The notes under the pieces: generated by a model
Database searches by the model: none
Told to the model about the DNA's origin: nothing
What the model saw: only the letters and a program-made list of their open reading frames with translations
Shown here: piece by piece, positions 49,684-58,656 of the stretch
How the letters are laid out: the number at the start of each line of letters is the position of its first letter
Position numbering within the stretch: position 1 is the stretch's first letter
Made by a program: the position numbers and the translations under genes
Assembly: GCA_963800335.1 (NCBI GenBank)
Contig: CAWDAN010000002.1
Span: 186,001 to 250,000, forward strand
Direction: 5' to 3'
Length of the DNA stretch: 64,000 nucleotides
Origin: Flavisphingopyxis sp963800335
Lineage (GTDB): Bacteria > Pseudomonadota > Alphaproteobacteria > Sphingomonadales > Sphingomonadaceae

Positions 49684-51398
49684 TTCGCGTCTGCGGTCTT
49701 GGGTTCCGCCTTCAGCCCCGGATAGCGGCTGTAGAGGAACTTCTGCTGGGCGATCGTCAGCACGTTCGAGGTGATCCAGTAGAGCAGCAGCCCGGCCGCG
49801 AACGGCGCCATGACGAACATCAGGACCCACGGCATGAAGCCGAAAATCTGTTTCTGGACGTCGTCCATCGGCTGTGGATTGAGGCGGAACTGGAGCCACA
49901 TCGAGGCGCCGAGCAGGATCGCGAGCACGCCGATGCCGAGGAAGCCCGGAACTTCATAGGGCAACAGGCCGAACAGGTTGAGCACGTGCAAGGGATCGGG
50001 CGCGCTCAGATCCTTGATCCAGCCATAAAAGGGCTGGTGGCGCATTTCGATCGTCAGCATCAGCACCTTGTAGAGCGCATAGAAGACCGGGATCTGCAGG
50101 AAGATCGGCAGGCAGCCAGCCATCGGATTGACCTTTTCGCGCTTGTAGAGCTCCATGATCTCCTGCTGCATGCGCGGCTTGTCGTCCTTGTGCTTGTCCT
50201 GGATCGCCTTCATCTTGGGCTGGACGACGCGCATTTGCGCCATTGAGCGAAAGCCCTTCTGGGCAATCGGGAACATCAGCCCGCGAATGATGAAGGTCAG
50301 CGCGATGATCGCGACGCCGAAATTGCCGAACAGTTTGAACAACCAGTCGAGCAGGTAGAAGATCGGCTTTTCGAACCAGCGGAACCAGCCCCAGTCGATC
50401 GCGCGGTCGAACTTGGCAATGCCGCTATCGGCATAATTTTCGAGCAGTGACGTTTCCTTGGCACCGGCGAAAACCCGGCTCGTCGTCGTCAGCGCCTTGC
50501 CGGGCGCGAGGACTTCCTGTTTGCCCGCCCAGTTGGCCTGGAACAGATCGCCCTTGGCGGCGCGCAATGTCGCATCAACGCGAGTCTGCTGATCGGGAAT
50601 CACCGCGCTCAGCCAGTATTTGTCGGTAAAGCCGACCCAGCCGCCGGTCGTCGCACGCGTTTCGGGCGTGCCCATCTGTTCGGCGAGGTCCTTATAGTCC
50701 CAGTCGTAATCGGCGGTATCGTCGAAAACGCCCATCGGCCCGACATGGTTGGTCCAGGTCGATTTGTCGGCTGGCACGCCGACCCGGTTGACGAGACCAT
50801 AGGGCGCCACGCCGACAGATCCGGCTCCGCGGTTGGTCACGGTCTGCTTGGCGCTGATCATGTAGTTCTCGTCGATCGACAGCTCGATCGTGAAGGTCTG
50901 CCCCTGGCCGTTGTCGTGGAACAGCGTGACCGGCGTTCCGGGCGTCAACTTGGCGCCGCTCGCTTTCCACACGGTGTTGGTGTCGGGGGCGTTGAGTCCC
51001 TGTCCGGTCCAGCCGAGGCCGGCATAATAGGCGTTCTTGGTTCCGGCGGGCGAGAACAGGTGGATCGGTGGCGAATCGGCGGCGATGCTTTCCTTGTAGC
51101 CGGTCAGGATAACGTCATCGATGCGCGCACCCTTGAGATTGATCGATCCCGACATGCGCGGCGTCTGGATCGGGATGCGCGGCGTTTCGGCGATGACCAT
51201 GGCGCGATCGCGGATCGCCTTCGGGCTGTCGCCGGCGGGATCGGCTTCGGGCGCGGGCAGGGCGGTCTGCTTGCCGCCCGAAATCTGGGTCGATGGCGGG
51301 GTCGCGGTGGGAAAGAAATGGTTGGCGACGTACGGCCAGCCGAGCAGAATCAGGCCGGCGAAAACCACCGCCAGCACCATATTGCGTTTGTCATCCAC
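49680..51398 (-). CDS. yidC: Membrane protein insertase YidC
   Basis: 572 residues from a GTG start (51398) preceded by GGGA. It has an N-terminal membrane anchor, a large periplasmic domain, and the conserved core (IIALTFIIRGLMFPIAQKGF, NPMAGCLPIFLQIPVFYALY, WITSNVLTIAQQ). It inserts membrane proteins with or without SecYEG. The frame is intact. Confidence 0.96.
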   Translation of the reverse strand: MDDKRNMVLAVVFAGLILLGWPYVANHFFPTATPPSTQISGGKQTALPAPEADPAGDSPKAIRDRAMVIAETPRIPIQTPRMSGSINLKGARIDDVILTGYKESIAADSPPIHLFSPAGTKNAYYAGLGWTGQGLNAPDTNTVWKASGAKLTPGTPVTLFHDNGQGQTFTIELSIDENYMISAKQTVTNRGAGSVGVAPYGLVNRVGVPADKSTWTNHVGPMGVFDDTADYDWDYKDLAEQMGTPETRATTGGWVGFTDKYWLSAVIPDQQTRVDATLRAAKGDLFQANWAGKQEVLAPGKALTTTSRVFAGAKETSLLENYADSGIAKFDRAIDWGWFRWFEKPIFYLLDWLFKLFGNFGVAIIALTFIIRGLMFPIAQKGFRSMAQMRVVQPKMKAIQDKHKDDKPRMQQEIMELYKREKVNPMAGCLPIFLQIPVFYALYKVLMLTIEMRHQPFYGWIKDLSAPDPLHVLNLFGLLPYEVPGFLGIGVLAILLGASMWLQFRLNPQPMDDVQKQIFGFMPWVLMFVMAPFAAGLLLYWITSNVLTIAQQKFLYSRYPGLKAEPKTADAK

Positions 51399-51444
51399 CG
51401 TTGAAAGTTCCCGTTTGTCTGCGTGAAGAGGAGGTCGGAGCGCG

Positions 51445-51654
51445 TCAGGGCACCGGATCGTATCCGTGCCCACCCCATGGATGGCAGCGCATTAGCCGTT
51501 TTGCCGCGATCCAGCCACCCTTCATCGCACCATGCCGTTCGATCGCCTCGATGGCATATTGCGAACAGCTCGGTGCATAGCGGCAGCTGGGCGGCAGGAT
51601 GCGCGACGGGCCGAGCTGCCAGCCGCGCGCGACGAGGATCAGGAGGCGCTTCAT
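51445..51654 (-). CDS. yidD: Membrane protein insertion factor YidD
   Basis: 69 residues with PPSCRYAPSCSQYAIEAIER and the HPWGGHGYDPVP end that define YidD. It is coupled to rnpA by a 4-base overlap. Confidence 0.95.
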   Translation of the reverse strand: MKRLLILVARGWQLGPSRILPPSCRYAPSCSQYAIEAIERHGAMKGGWIAAKRLMRCHPWGGHGYDPVP

Positions 51655-52082
51655 CGCGGCCCCTTGGCCTTGGCGATCGCCTTTGTGAGGTCGGTGCGCA
51701 GATGCGCGAAATCACGCGTCAACGCGTCCTTGCGTCCGATCAAGACGTGATCCGCGCCGGCGATGCCGTGCTCGGGAAGGATGTCGCGCGCAAGCGCGCG
51801 AAAGCGGCGCTTGATCCGGTTGCGTACGACCGCGTTGCCGACCTTCTTGGTCACGGTGATGCCGATGCCGATCGCCGGGTCGCCGTCGCGCCGGTCATGG
51901 ATGAGCAGGACGAAAGCGGGGCCGTGCGCGCGCTTGCCGCGATTGGCGGCGAGAAATTCGCGCCGGACGTGGAGTTTTCGAAGCTCGGGCGAAACCGAGG
52001 CAGCTTCGGATCCAGACGCACGAACCCCGCCGCTTCGATTGCGAAGGGCGGGGGTCGGGGATGCCGATTCGGTTTCGGCCAT
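51651..52082 (-). CDS. rnpA: Ribonuclease P protein component
   Basis: 143 residues. It contains LRKLHVRREFLAANRGKRAH, TVTKKVGNAVVRNRIKRRFR and KDALTRDFAHLRTDL, matching RnpA. I chose the ATG at 52082 (MAETES). It pairs with the RNase P RNA, which is not in the window. Confidence 0.95.
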   Translation of the reverse strand: MAETESASPTPALRNRSGGVRASGSEAASVSPELRKLHVRREFLAANRGKRAHGPAFVLLIHDRRDGDPAIGIGITVTKKVGNAVVRNRIKRRFRALARDILPEHGIAGADHVLIGRKDALTRDFAHLRTDLTKAIAKAKGPR

Positions 52083-52117
52083 GGCTCTGGACGCGCCCGT
52101 GATGGGGCGCGGCGGCG

Positions 52118-52252
52118 TTAGGCCGAAAGCTTCTTGCGACCGCGGGCGCGGCGGGCGCGCAGGATGTTGCGGCCGCCCGGAGTCGCCTTGCGGGCGAAAA
52201 ACCCGTGGCGCCGTGCGCGGACGAGGTTGCTTGGCTGGAAGGTGCGCTTCAT
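52118..52252 (-). CDS. rpmH: 50S ribosomal protein L34
   Basis: 44 residues, MKRTFQPSNLVRARRHGFFA, then the basic C-terminus RARGRKKLSA. It heads the rpmH-rnpA-yidD-yidC-engB cluster. It has its own promoter with a hairpin at the start of the leader. Confidence 0.97.
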   Translation of the reverse strand: MKRTFQPSNLVRARRHGFFARKATPGGRNILRARRARGRKKLSA

Positions 52253-52283
52253 CGCTGATATCCCGAATATGAACTGGTTCGAA

Positions 52284-52311
52284 TAAAAAGGGCCGCCATC
52301 GCTGGGCGGCC
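52284..52311 (-). terminator. Terminator-like hairpin in the rpmH leader
   Basis: On the minus strand GGCCGCC and GGCGGCC pair (7 bp) around a 7-base loop, followed by CTTTTATT. It lies between the predicted rpmH start point (about 52319) and the ATG at 52252, 31 bases before the ATG. It may end the upstream gene or attenuate rpmH. The layout repeats that of rpsT. Confidence 0.6.
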
Positions 52312-52325
52312 GCCGTATGGCAGGC

Positions 52326-52354
52326 CCGATAGGCCAAGGGGGCCGGCATGTCAA
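52326..52354 (-). promoter_or_regulatory. rpmH promoter
   Basis: On the minus strand TTGACA (52349-52354), 17 bases, TATCGG (52326-52331). The -35 overlaps the stop of the upstream gene. Confidence 0.65.
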
Positions 52355-52704
52355 TCATCGCGGGGGCGTTTTTCGGGCGAATTCCTGATCCCGCGCCACA
52401 GGGAAACGAGGCCTTCGCGCCACGGCGGTGCCGGCGGCATCTCGCGATGGCGTGGTCGGCGCAGCGCCCAGTCGGTCCAGCGGCCGTAAGCGGGATAGCG
52501 GCGGCGCAGGCGCAGGTAAATGCGCTTGCTCCATGTCGCGTTCTTGAGGACCAGCGCGAGACCGATGGGGAACAGGACGAGGAAGCCGGGGCCGGGCAGC
52601 GGGCCGATGATGGCCCCGCCGATCATCAGCAACACCCCGGTGGCGACCAGGATGCCGCGCGTAACGGGGTGCTTCCACAACTGCGTCTTGGGCGGTTCGT
52701 CCAT
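52351..52704 (-). CDS. Small membrane protein, PGPGW-like
   Basis: 117 residues with one long hydrophobic region containing GPLPGPGFLVLFPIGLALVL, resembling the putative transmembrane PGPGW family, and a basic C-terminus. Function unknown. It lies just upstream of rpmH. Confidence 0.6.
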   Translation of the reverse strand: MDEPPKTQLWKHPVTRGILVATGVLLMIGGAIIGPLPGPGFLVLFPIGLALVLKNATWSKRIYLRLRRRYPAYGRWTDWALRRPRHREMPPAPPWREGLVSLWRGIRNSPEKRPRDD

Positions 52705-52769
52705 CCCAGCAATATGGGGAAACTGTATTGCAGCCGCAAGACGGCCAGCGTCTTTTGCGATGCGGGCGG

Positions 52770-53477
52770 TCAGTTGAGCAGGTGCAGTGCGGCCATGTCT
52801 GACCGGCCGAGATAGCGCGCCTGTTCGAATGGCACGCTGTTGGTCAGCGCGTAGAACTGGCTCGCCTCCGCCGTGCTCATCCCGACATCGCGATAGAAAG
52901 CGAGGAAGGGCTGATGCTCGGGTGCGTCGGCGGCATAGTCGGTCGCCTCGCGGCCGTTCTCGTCTTCCCAGCTATGGACCGCGAACTCGGCGCCTTCGTC
53001 GGCGCTGCGGTGCGCGCCCGCGAGCCACAGTTCGACGCCGCCCGAACGGACCGATCCGCCGGCGGGCACGTGCGTGTCGATTCCCGCCTTGCGCACCATC
53101 CGCGCGAGCGCGAGGTTGGCGTCGCTGTCATAGGTGCCCGGCAGGTCGATGAGATCGAGCGTGTGGATGCCCGGATAGGCACGCAGCATCGCCACAAACT
53201 GGCGCGGCGTCGCCGTATCGACGATGCCGGCCATCGCGGCACGATCGGGCGCGGTGACATAGAACGGGCCGAAGCGGGCGAGATAGTTGCTCGGAACGGA
53301 CGCGAATTCGGGTTCCGTCGCTGCGGGGGCGGTCTCCCACGTCGTTTCGACGGTGACGGTAACGCCGTTTTCGACATAGGTTTCGACGCTTGTCTCGGCG
53401 CCGGCGGGCGCGGCGAAGAGCAGCGCCAGCGTCGCGACGCTGCCGATGATCGTTGAAAACTGAGGACGTAAGGCCAT
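52770..53477 (-). CDS. Secreted protein with ClpP-like fold (inferred)
   Basis: 235 residues with a signal peptide (IGSVATLALLFAAPAGA). The middle has GGSVRSGGVELWLAGAHRSA then DEGAEFAVHSWED, an arrangement like the ClpP/crotonase fold in periplasmic serine-protease relatives, where a Ser and His in this region are catalytic. That is inference from pattern only. No homologue is recognised by name. Confidence 0.55.
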   Translation of the reverse strand: MALRPQFSTIIGSVATLALLFAAPAGAETSVETYVENGVTVTVETTWETAPAATEPEFASVPSNYLARFGPFYVTAPDRAAMAGIVDTATPRQFVAMLRAYPGIHTLDLIDLPGTYDSDANLALARMVRKAGIDTHVPAGGSVRSGGVELWLAGAHRSADEGAEFAVHSWEDENGREATDYAADAPEHQPFLAFYRDVGMSTAEASQFYALTNSVPFEQARYLGRSDMAALHLLN

Positions 53478-53580
53478 GCGATGCCGATCGTTCCGGAAGA
53501 TACCGGGACGGTCTTGCGCGTCGCCGCCTTTCGCAGCGGTATTCGGATGCAGTTAGGGAATCGTTTACCTTGTCTGGGGT

Positions 53581-54237
53581 TCAGTCGCGGTCGGGCGCGC
53601 CGAGCGGGAAATAATGGCGGAACGGGCGCGCATCCTCGACGCAGCGCGAGACTTCGGGGAGCGCGAGAAGATGCGCGCGCCATGCCATGAGGCGCGGGCG
53701 TGTCGGGCCGATCGGATAGACCCAGTCGGCGTAGAACAGCGACGGCGCGGCGGCGCATTCGACGATCGTGATGTGATCGGGGCGCTCGTAATCGGCGAGC
53801 CAGGCCTCGAGCCAGTCGTAGACGCGGTCGAGCTGGCCTTCCATCGCGGCAATCCGCACTTCGTCGAGATTGCCGGGCGAATGGATCGCCTCATTCACTG
53901 CGATCTGCATGATGTTCATGACGTAATTGTCGAACACGCGGTCCCACATGCGCGCCTGCGTGGCCGCCAGCGGATCGGCGGGGATCAGCGACGCGGAGCC
54001 GGGATGGAGTGCGGCGAGATATTCGATGATCGCGGTTGCTTCGAAAACCTTGATGTCGCCATCGACGAGCAACGGGAATTTGCCGAGCGGGCTTGCCGCC
54101 GCGACGATCGATGCCGCCTCGGGCTGGTCGCCGTCGAGCGTATGGAAGGTGAACGGCGTGTCGTTGGCGTAGAGCGCGATCAGCGCCTTCCACGTGTACG
54201 ACGAGAACGGATGGCCGTAGAGGTCGAGGTTGCTCAC
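53581..54237 (-). CDS. Glutathione S-transferase family protein
   Basis: 218 residues from a GTG start. The N-terminal domain has LYGHPFSSYTWKALIALYAN and GKFPLLVDGDIKVFEATAII; the helical C-terminal domain follows. The start overlaps the previous gene's stop (GTGA). It is the last gene of a five-gene minus-strand cluster downstream of the HxlR-divergent promoter. Confidence 0.88.
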   Translation of the reverse strand: MSNLDLYGHPFSSYTWKALIALYANDTPFTFHTLDGDQPEAASIVAAASPLGKFPLLVDGDIKVFEATAIIEYLAALHPGSASLIPADPLAATQARMWDRVFDNYVMNIMQIAVNEAIHSPGNLDEVRIAAMEGQLDRVYDWLEAWLADYERPDHITIVECAAAPSLFYADWVYPIGPTRPRLMAWRAHLLALPEVSRCVEDARPFRHYFPLGAPDRD

Positions 54238-54909
54238 CAGTTACCCTCTTCGATCCTGCGTTGCCGTTCGACCTCGCGATCGCTGGTCGACGGGATCGGG
54301 CCTTCTGGCGGGTAAGGCGGCAGTGTGCCGCCTGGCCGGTAGGTCGCGATCACCGTGCCCTTGGGCGTGACCGTGTTGTCGGTCATCTCCAACCGGTCGA
54401 CGGGCGTGCCCTTGCCGAACAATCGCTTGCCGTTCCCCAGCGTTACGGGAAAGGTCATCGTGATCAGTCGTGTCGATCAGGCCCGCGGCAAGGAGATCGG
54501 GATAGAGTGTGCTCGACCCCTGGATGATGATGTCCGCACCATTCGATTGCTTGAGCGCAGCGACGTCGCCGATACCGGCAAGGCGATGGCTGTTCTGCCA
54601 TTCGAGGGGCTGATCACCGCGCGTGAGCACGTATTTGTTTGCGCGGTCGAAGGCTTCGCCCATCGGCTTGTTGTCACCCTCGGCATAGGGCCAATAGGCA
54701 GCGAAAATGTCGTAGGTCCGCCGGCCGAGCAGCAGGTCGTACTCACCTGAAAAGAGCGCGCCGAGCGTCGGCTCGATACCCTCGTCCCAGATCTTGAACA
54801 TCCAGCCGCCCTGATCGAAACCGCCGGTCGGATCCTCTGTCGGCCCGCCGGGCGCCTGCATGATGCCGTCGAGCGAGACGAAGGCGGCGCCGGTAATCTT
54901 GCGTGCCAT
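54234..54909 (-). CDS. Dihydrofolate reductase/RibD C-terminal-like protein
   Basis: About 225 residues. It begins RKITGAAFVSLDGIMQAPGG, has LLLGRRTYDIFAAYWP and IIIQGSSTLYPDLLAAGLID, the DHFR-like family of small reductases. An extra A near 54468 shifts the frame; removing it gives IDTLITMTFPVTLGNGKRLF. The true reaction is unknown in most members. Confidence 0.87.
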
Positions 54910-54910
54910 A

Positions 54911-55390
54911 TCAGCCTCCCCGCCGCGCGGCTTCGATTGCCGCGATGTCGATCTTGACCATGTCCATCATCGCCTCGAACGCGCGCCTGGCCGCCGCCGG
55001 ATCGGGATCGCTGATCGCATCGGTAAGCTGTTTGGGCGTGATCTGCCAATTGACGCCCCATTTGTCTCGACACCAGCCGCACGCGCTCGCTTCGCCGCCA
55101 TTGTCCAGGATGGCATTCCAATAGCGATCGGTCTCGTCCTGGTCGGCGGTTTCGATCTGGAACGAAAACGCCTGTGTCTGCGGGAAGGCCGGCCCGCCAT
55201 TGAGGCCGAGGCACGGCACGCCGACGACGGTGAATGCGACGGTCAGGACATCGCCCTTCTTGCCCGAGGGATAGTCGCCCGGCGCGCGGTGGACCGCCTC
55301 GACGCTGCTGTTGGGGAAGGTGGCGGCATAGAATTGCGCGGCGTCTTCGGCGGTGCCGTCGTACCACAGGCAGATCGTGTTGCGGGCCAT
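54911..55390 (-). CDS. VOC-family protein (PhnB/3-dmu-9_3-mt like)
   Basis: 159 residues, ICLWYDGTAEDAAQFYAATF and GVPCLGLNGGPAF, with the CGWCRDKWGVNWQI signature of PhnB-like proteins. Function unknown; a glyoxalase-fold metal site is likely. The ATG at 55390 fits the family. Confidence 0.88.
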   Translation of the reverse strand: MARNTICLWYDGTAEDAAQFYAATFPNSSVEAVHRAPGDYPSGKKGDVLTVAFTVVGVPCLGLNGGPAFPQTQAFSFQIETADQDETDRYWNAILDNGGEASACGWCRDKWGVNWQITPKQLTDAISDPDPAAARRAFEAMMDMVKIDIAAIEAARRGG

Positions 55391-55394
55391 GGGT

Positions 55395-55754
55395 TCAGTC
55401 CTTCGCCGTGTCGAGGATCGGCGAGAAACCACCAAAGATCATGCGTTTGCCGTCGAACGGCATTTCACCCATTTCCTCGAAACGCGGATCACTCATCATT
55501 TTTTCGTTGGCCGTATCGCGCGTCGCCTTGTCAGGATATTCGATCCAGCTGAACACGACGTCCTCGCCGTCCTCGGCCTTGACCGCGCGATAGAAGTCGG
55601 TGGTGGTGCCGTGCTTGATATCGTCGCTCCACGTCTCGACGATGCGCGTGGCGCCGAGCTCCATGAAGATCGGCGCGGCCTTGCGCGCCTGTTCCTCGTA
55701 CTCGGCCCGCTTGTCGCGCGGCACGGGGATCAGGAATCCGTCGATATAGCTCAT
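55395..55754 (-). CDS. DUF1428 family protein
   Basis: 119 residues starting MSYIDGFLIPVPRDKRAEYE, and FSWIEYPDKATRDTANEKMM, typical of DUF1428 (a dimeric alpha-beta barrel). No known activity. It is 5 bases before the PhnB-like gene on the same strand. Confidence 0.9.
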   Translation of the reverse strand: MSYIDGFLIPVPRDKRAEYEEQARKAAPIFMELGATRIVETWSDDIKHGTTTDFYRAVKAEDGEDVVFSWIEYPDKATRDTANEKMMSDPRFEEMGEMPFDGKRMIFGGFSPILDTAKD

Positions 55755-55797
55755 GTCGATTCTCCTTGATGATCGGCTGGCGCAGCTTGGTTCGCGC

Positions 55798-56235
55798 TCA
55801 GGCGTCCTGCTGCGCGAAGGCTTCGGGCCCCTGTTCGGCGGCGACGGGGTCCATCCACATCGGTTCCCAGACATGGCCATCGGGATCCTCGAAGCTGCGT
55901 CCGTACATGAAGCCATGGTCCTGTCGCGGGCTGACGTCGGCGCTGCCGCCCGCCCTGGCCGCCGCCTCGGTGATGGCATCGACGTCGGCGCGGCTGTCGC
56001 GCGAAATGCACAGCGCCACCTGGGCACTAGTCTTCGCATCGACGATCGCCTTGCTGGTGAAGCTGCGCCATTTGTCGTGGGTCAGCAGCATCACGCTGAT
56101 GGTATCTGACAATTTCATCGCCGCGGCGGTGTCGTCGCTGAACTTGGTTTCCTTGCGCAGACCGATCGCTTCGTAAAAGGCGACCGAGCGAGCAAGGTCG
56201 TTAACGGGCAGGTTCACGAAAATCATCTGGGTCAC
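55798..56235 (-). CDS. VOC-family lactoylglutathione lyase-like protein
   Basis: 145 residues from a GTG start (TQMIFVNLPVNDLARSVAFY). It has DHGFMYGRSFEDPDGHVWEP as in VOC domain proteins. First gene of the minus-strand cluster and divergent from hxlR. Confidence 0.87.
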   Translation of the reverse strand: MTQMIFVNLPVNDLARSVAFYEAIGLRKETKFSDDTAAAMKLSDTISVMLLTHDKWRSFTSKAIVDAKTSAQVALCISRDSRADVDAITEAAARAGGSADVSPRQDHGFMYGRSFEDPDGHVWEPMWMDPVAAEQGPEAFAQQDA

Positions 56236-56297
56236 GGGACCGTCTCCTGGGGTTTGGCCGCTTGCCGCGACTCGGGATTTGACAATCCTGCCGTCAT

Positions 56298-56316
56298 TAG
56301 TTAGAAAAAACAACTA
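56298..56316. promoter_or_regulatory. Possible HxlR operator
   Basis: An inverted repeat TAGTT-N9-AACTA in the 97-base gap between the divergent VOC and hxlR genes. Position fits an autoregulatory site; the arms are short. Confidence 0.4.
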
Positions 56317-56332
56317 TGCAGTCACAAAAAAT

Positions 56333-57014
56333 ATGAACAGTCGCCGGATCAACCCCCAAACGATATGACGATGCTTGCGGAACCGCCCATGGGCTCGAAC
56401 TCGTCGGCGACCGCTGGGCGCTGCTCGTGCTGCGCGAGCTGATGCTCGGACCGCGGCGATTTTCGCAATTGCGAACCGACCTGCCGGGGATCAGCGCGAA
56501 TGTCCTGACTCAGCGGCTCGGCGAGCTCGAGGCGCGCGGATTGCTGGTCAAGCGCAAGCTCGCGCCGCCTGCGTCGGTCCAGGTCTATGAGCTGACCGAC
56601 TGGGGGTATGAGGCGGAGGAGATCGTCCAGGTGCTCGGCCGCTGGGCGGCACGATCGCCAATGCACGACGCGACGCTACCGATATCGGGGGTGTCGATCC
56701 TGCTGTCGTTTCGCACGATGATCGATCGCACGCGGGCCAGGGACATGGATCTGCGCGTCGGGTTCCGCTTCGGTGAGGACGAATATGTCGCGCATGTCGC
56801 CGATGGCGCGATCGAGATCGCGCGCGGCGATGCAGGCGCGGGCGACATCGTTCTTGCGGGAGAACCCGCGGGCCTCGCCGCCGCGATCTATGGCGACGTG
56901 CCGCTCGACGATCTCGCCGCTGCGGGGCTGCTGACGCTGACCGGACCGCGCGAGGCGTTCGCGGCGTTCAGCGCCCTGTTCACCCTGCCGCCCAAGGCGA
57001 CAATACCGGCCTGA
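56333..57014 (+). CDS. HxlR-family regulator with C-terminal SCP2-like domain
   Basis: About 226 residues. The winged-helix part reads DDACGTAHGLELVGDRWALL then VLRELMLGPRRFSQLRTDLP and SANVLTQRLGELEARGL, the HxlR signature. The C-terminal 100 residues resemble a sterol-carrier (SCP2) domain (GAIEIARGDAGAGDIVLAGE). An extra C in the run at 56351-56355 shifts the frame close to the start. It is divergent from the VOC/DUF1428/PhnB/DHFR-like/GST cluster and probably controls it. Confidence 0.85.
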
Positions 57015-57095
57015 GGATTCTCTGCTCGACTCTTCCGCGTTGATTCGGCAAGCTTTCGTCCAGAACAAAAGGGGGGCGGGGCGAAAGGGGGCGGC

Positions 57096-58604
57096 ATGGT
57101 CGCGATCGTATCGACGGTGGCCTATCTCGGGCTCGAGGCGCGCGCCATCGAGGTCCAGTGCCAGGTTGCGCCAGGCGTGCCCGCCTTCATCGTCGTCGGC
57201 CTGCCCGACAAGGCGGTCGCTGAAAGCCGCGAGCGCGTCCGCGCCGCGATTGCCGCGATCGGCCTGTCGCTGCCGCCCAAGCGGATCACGGTCAACCTGT
57301 CGCCTGCCGACTTGCCCAAGGAAGGATCGCATTACGACCTGCCGATCGCGCTCGCCTTGCTGGGCGCGATGGGGGTGATCGATGCCGAGACGCTGAGCGA
57401 GTACGTCGTCGTCGGCGAGCTGGGGCTCGACGGACGCGTCGCGTCGTCGCCCGGCGTGCTGCTCGCCGCGCTCCATGCCGGCGGCGAGGGGAAAGGGTTG
57501 GTTTGCCCCGCCGCGCAGGGGCCAGAGGCGGCGTGGGCGGGCAGCGTCGAGGTGATCGCCGCGCCCGACCTGCTCGCGCTGCTCAACCACTTCAAGGGAA
57601 CCGCGCTGCTGTCGCCGCCGAAGCCGGGCGAGGTCAGCGAGCCCGCGAGAGCGACCGACCTGAGGATGGTCAAGGGGCAGGAGACCGCCAAGCGCGCGCT
57701 CGAAATCGCCGCAGCGGGCGGGCATAATCTGCTGATGATCGGGCCGCCGGGTGCGGGCAAGTCGCTGCTGGCTAGCTGCCTGCCGGGGATATTGCCCGAC
57801 CTGACACCGAGCGAGGCGCTCGAAGTGTCGATGGTGGCGAGCGTCGCGGGTAAGCTCGAGGGCGGGCGGCTGATCCGCACGCGCCCGTTTCGCGATCCGC
57901 ACCATTCGGCCTCGATGCCCGCGCTCGTCGGCGGCGGCCTGCGCGTCCGCCCGGGCGAGATCAGCCTGGCGCATCTCGGCGTCCTGTTCCTCGACGAGCT
58001 GCCCGAATTCCAGCGCCCGGTGCTCGACAGCCTTCGCCAACCGCTCGAGACCGGCGAGGTCAGCGTCGCGCGCGCCAATGCGCACGTTACCTTTCCCGCG
58101 CGGGTCCAGCTGATCGCCGCGATGAACCCGTGCCGCTGCGGGCATCTCGGCGACCCCGCGCTGGCATGCAGCCGGGCGCCGCGCTGCGCCGCCGATTACC
58201 AGGCAAAGGTGTCGGGACCGCTACTCGACCGGATCGACCTGCATGTCGAGGTCCAGGCGGTCAGCGCGTCGGACCTGTCGCTGCCGCCACCCGCCGAAGG
58301 ATCGGCCGACGTCGCCGCGCGCGTCGCGGCGGCGCGCCAACGGCAGAGCGAGCGCTATGGCGACGGTGGCCCGCGCACCAACAGCGAAATCGACGGCGAT
58401 GTCCTCGAGGCGCACGCGACGCCCGACGAGCCGGGCAGGGCGCTCCTCGCGCAGGCGGCCGAGGCAATGCGGCTCAGCGCGCGCGGTTATACAAGAGTGC
58501 TGCGCGTCGCCCGCACCATCGCCGACCTCGCCGGTGCCGGATGCGTCGGTCGAATCCATGTCGCCGAGGCCTTGAGCTATCGCAGGCAGGCGCCGCGGAA
58601 TTGA
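57096..58604 (+). CDS. comM: ComM/YifB Mg-chelatase-like AAA+ ATPase
   Basis: 502 residues. The N-terminal Lon-like domain has FIVVGLPDKAVAESRERVR, Walker A is GPPGAGKSLLASCLPGIL, Walker B LGVLFLDELPEFQR, and MNPCRCGHLGD is the zinc-like Cys site. ComM is a branch-migration helicase that supports natural transformation in other bacteria. The frame is intact. Confidence 0.95.
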   Translation: MVAIVSTVAYLGLEARAIEVQCQVAPGVPAFIVVGLPDKAVAESRERVRAAIAAIGLSLPPKRITVNLSPADLPKEGSHYDLPIALALLGAMGVIDAETLSEYVVVGELGLDGRVASSPGVLLAALHAGGEGKGLVCPAAQGPEAAWAGSVEVIAAPDLLALLNHFKGTALLSPPKPGEVSEPARATDLRMVKGQETAKRALEIAAAGGHNLLMIGPPGAGKSLLASCLPGILPDLTPSEALEVSMVASVAGKLEGGRLIRTRPFRDPHHSASMPALVGGGLRVRPGEISLAHLGVLFLDELPEFQRPVLDSLRQPLETGEVSVARANAHVTFPARVQLIAAMNPCRCGHLGDPALACSRAPRCAADYQAKVSGPLLDRIDLHVEVQAVSASDLSLPPPAEGSADVAARVAAARQRQSERYGDGGPRTNSEIDGDVLEAHATPDEPGRALLAQAAEAMRLSARGYTRVLRVARTIADLAGAGCVGRIHVAEALSYRRQAPRN

Positions 58605-58624
58605 TCGTGCGAACTTGCAAATTC

Positions 58625-58654
58625 TTGACATATACACAACCGTGTGTATATAAA
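58625..58654 (+). promoter_or_regulatory. hicA promoter and operator, possibly leaderless
   Basis: TTGACA (58625-58630) and a TATA-type -10 near 58647-58654. A perfect 9-bp inverted repeat (ATATACACA/TGTGTATAT, 4-base spacer) at 58630-58651 fills the promoter. No ribosome site precedes the ATG at 58657, and the predicted start point falls at or near it, so the mRNA may be leaderless. Confidence 0.7.
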
Positions 58655-58656
58655 GC

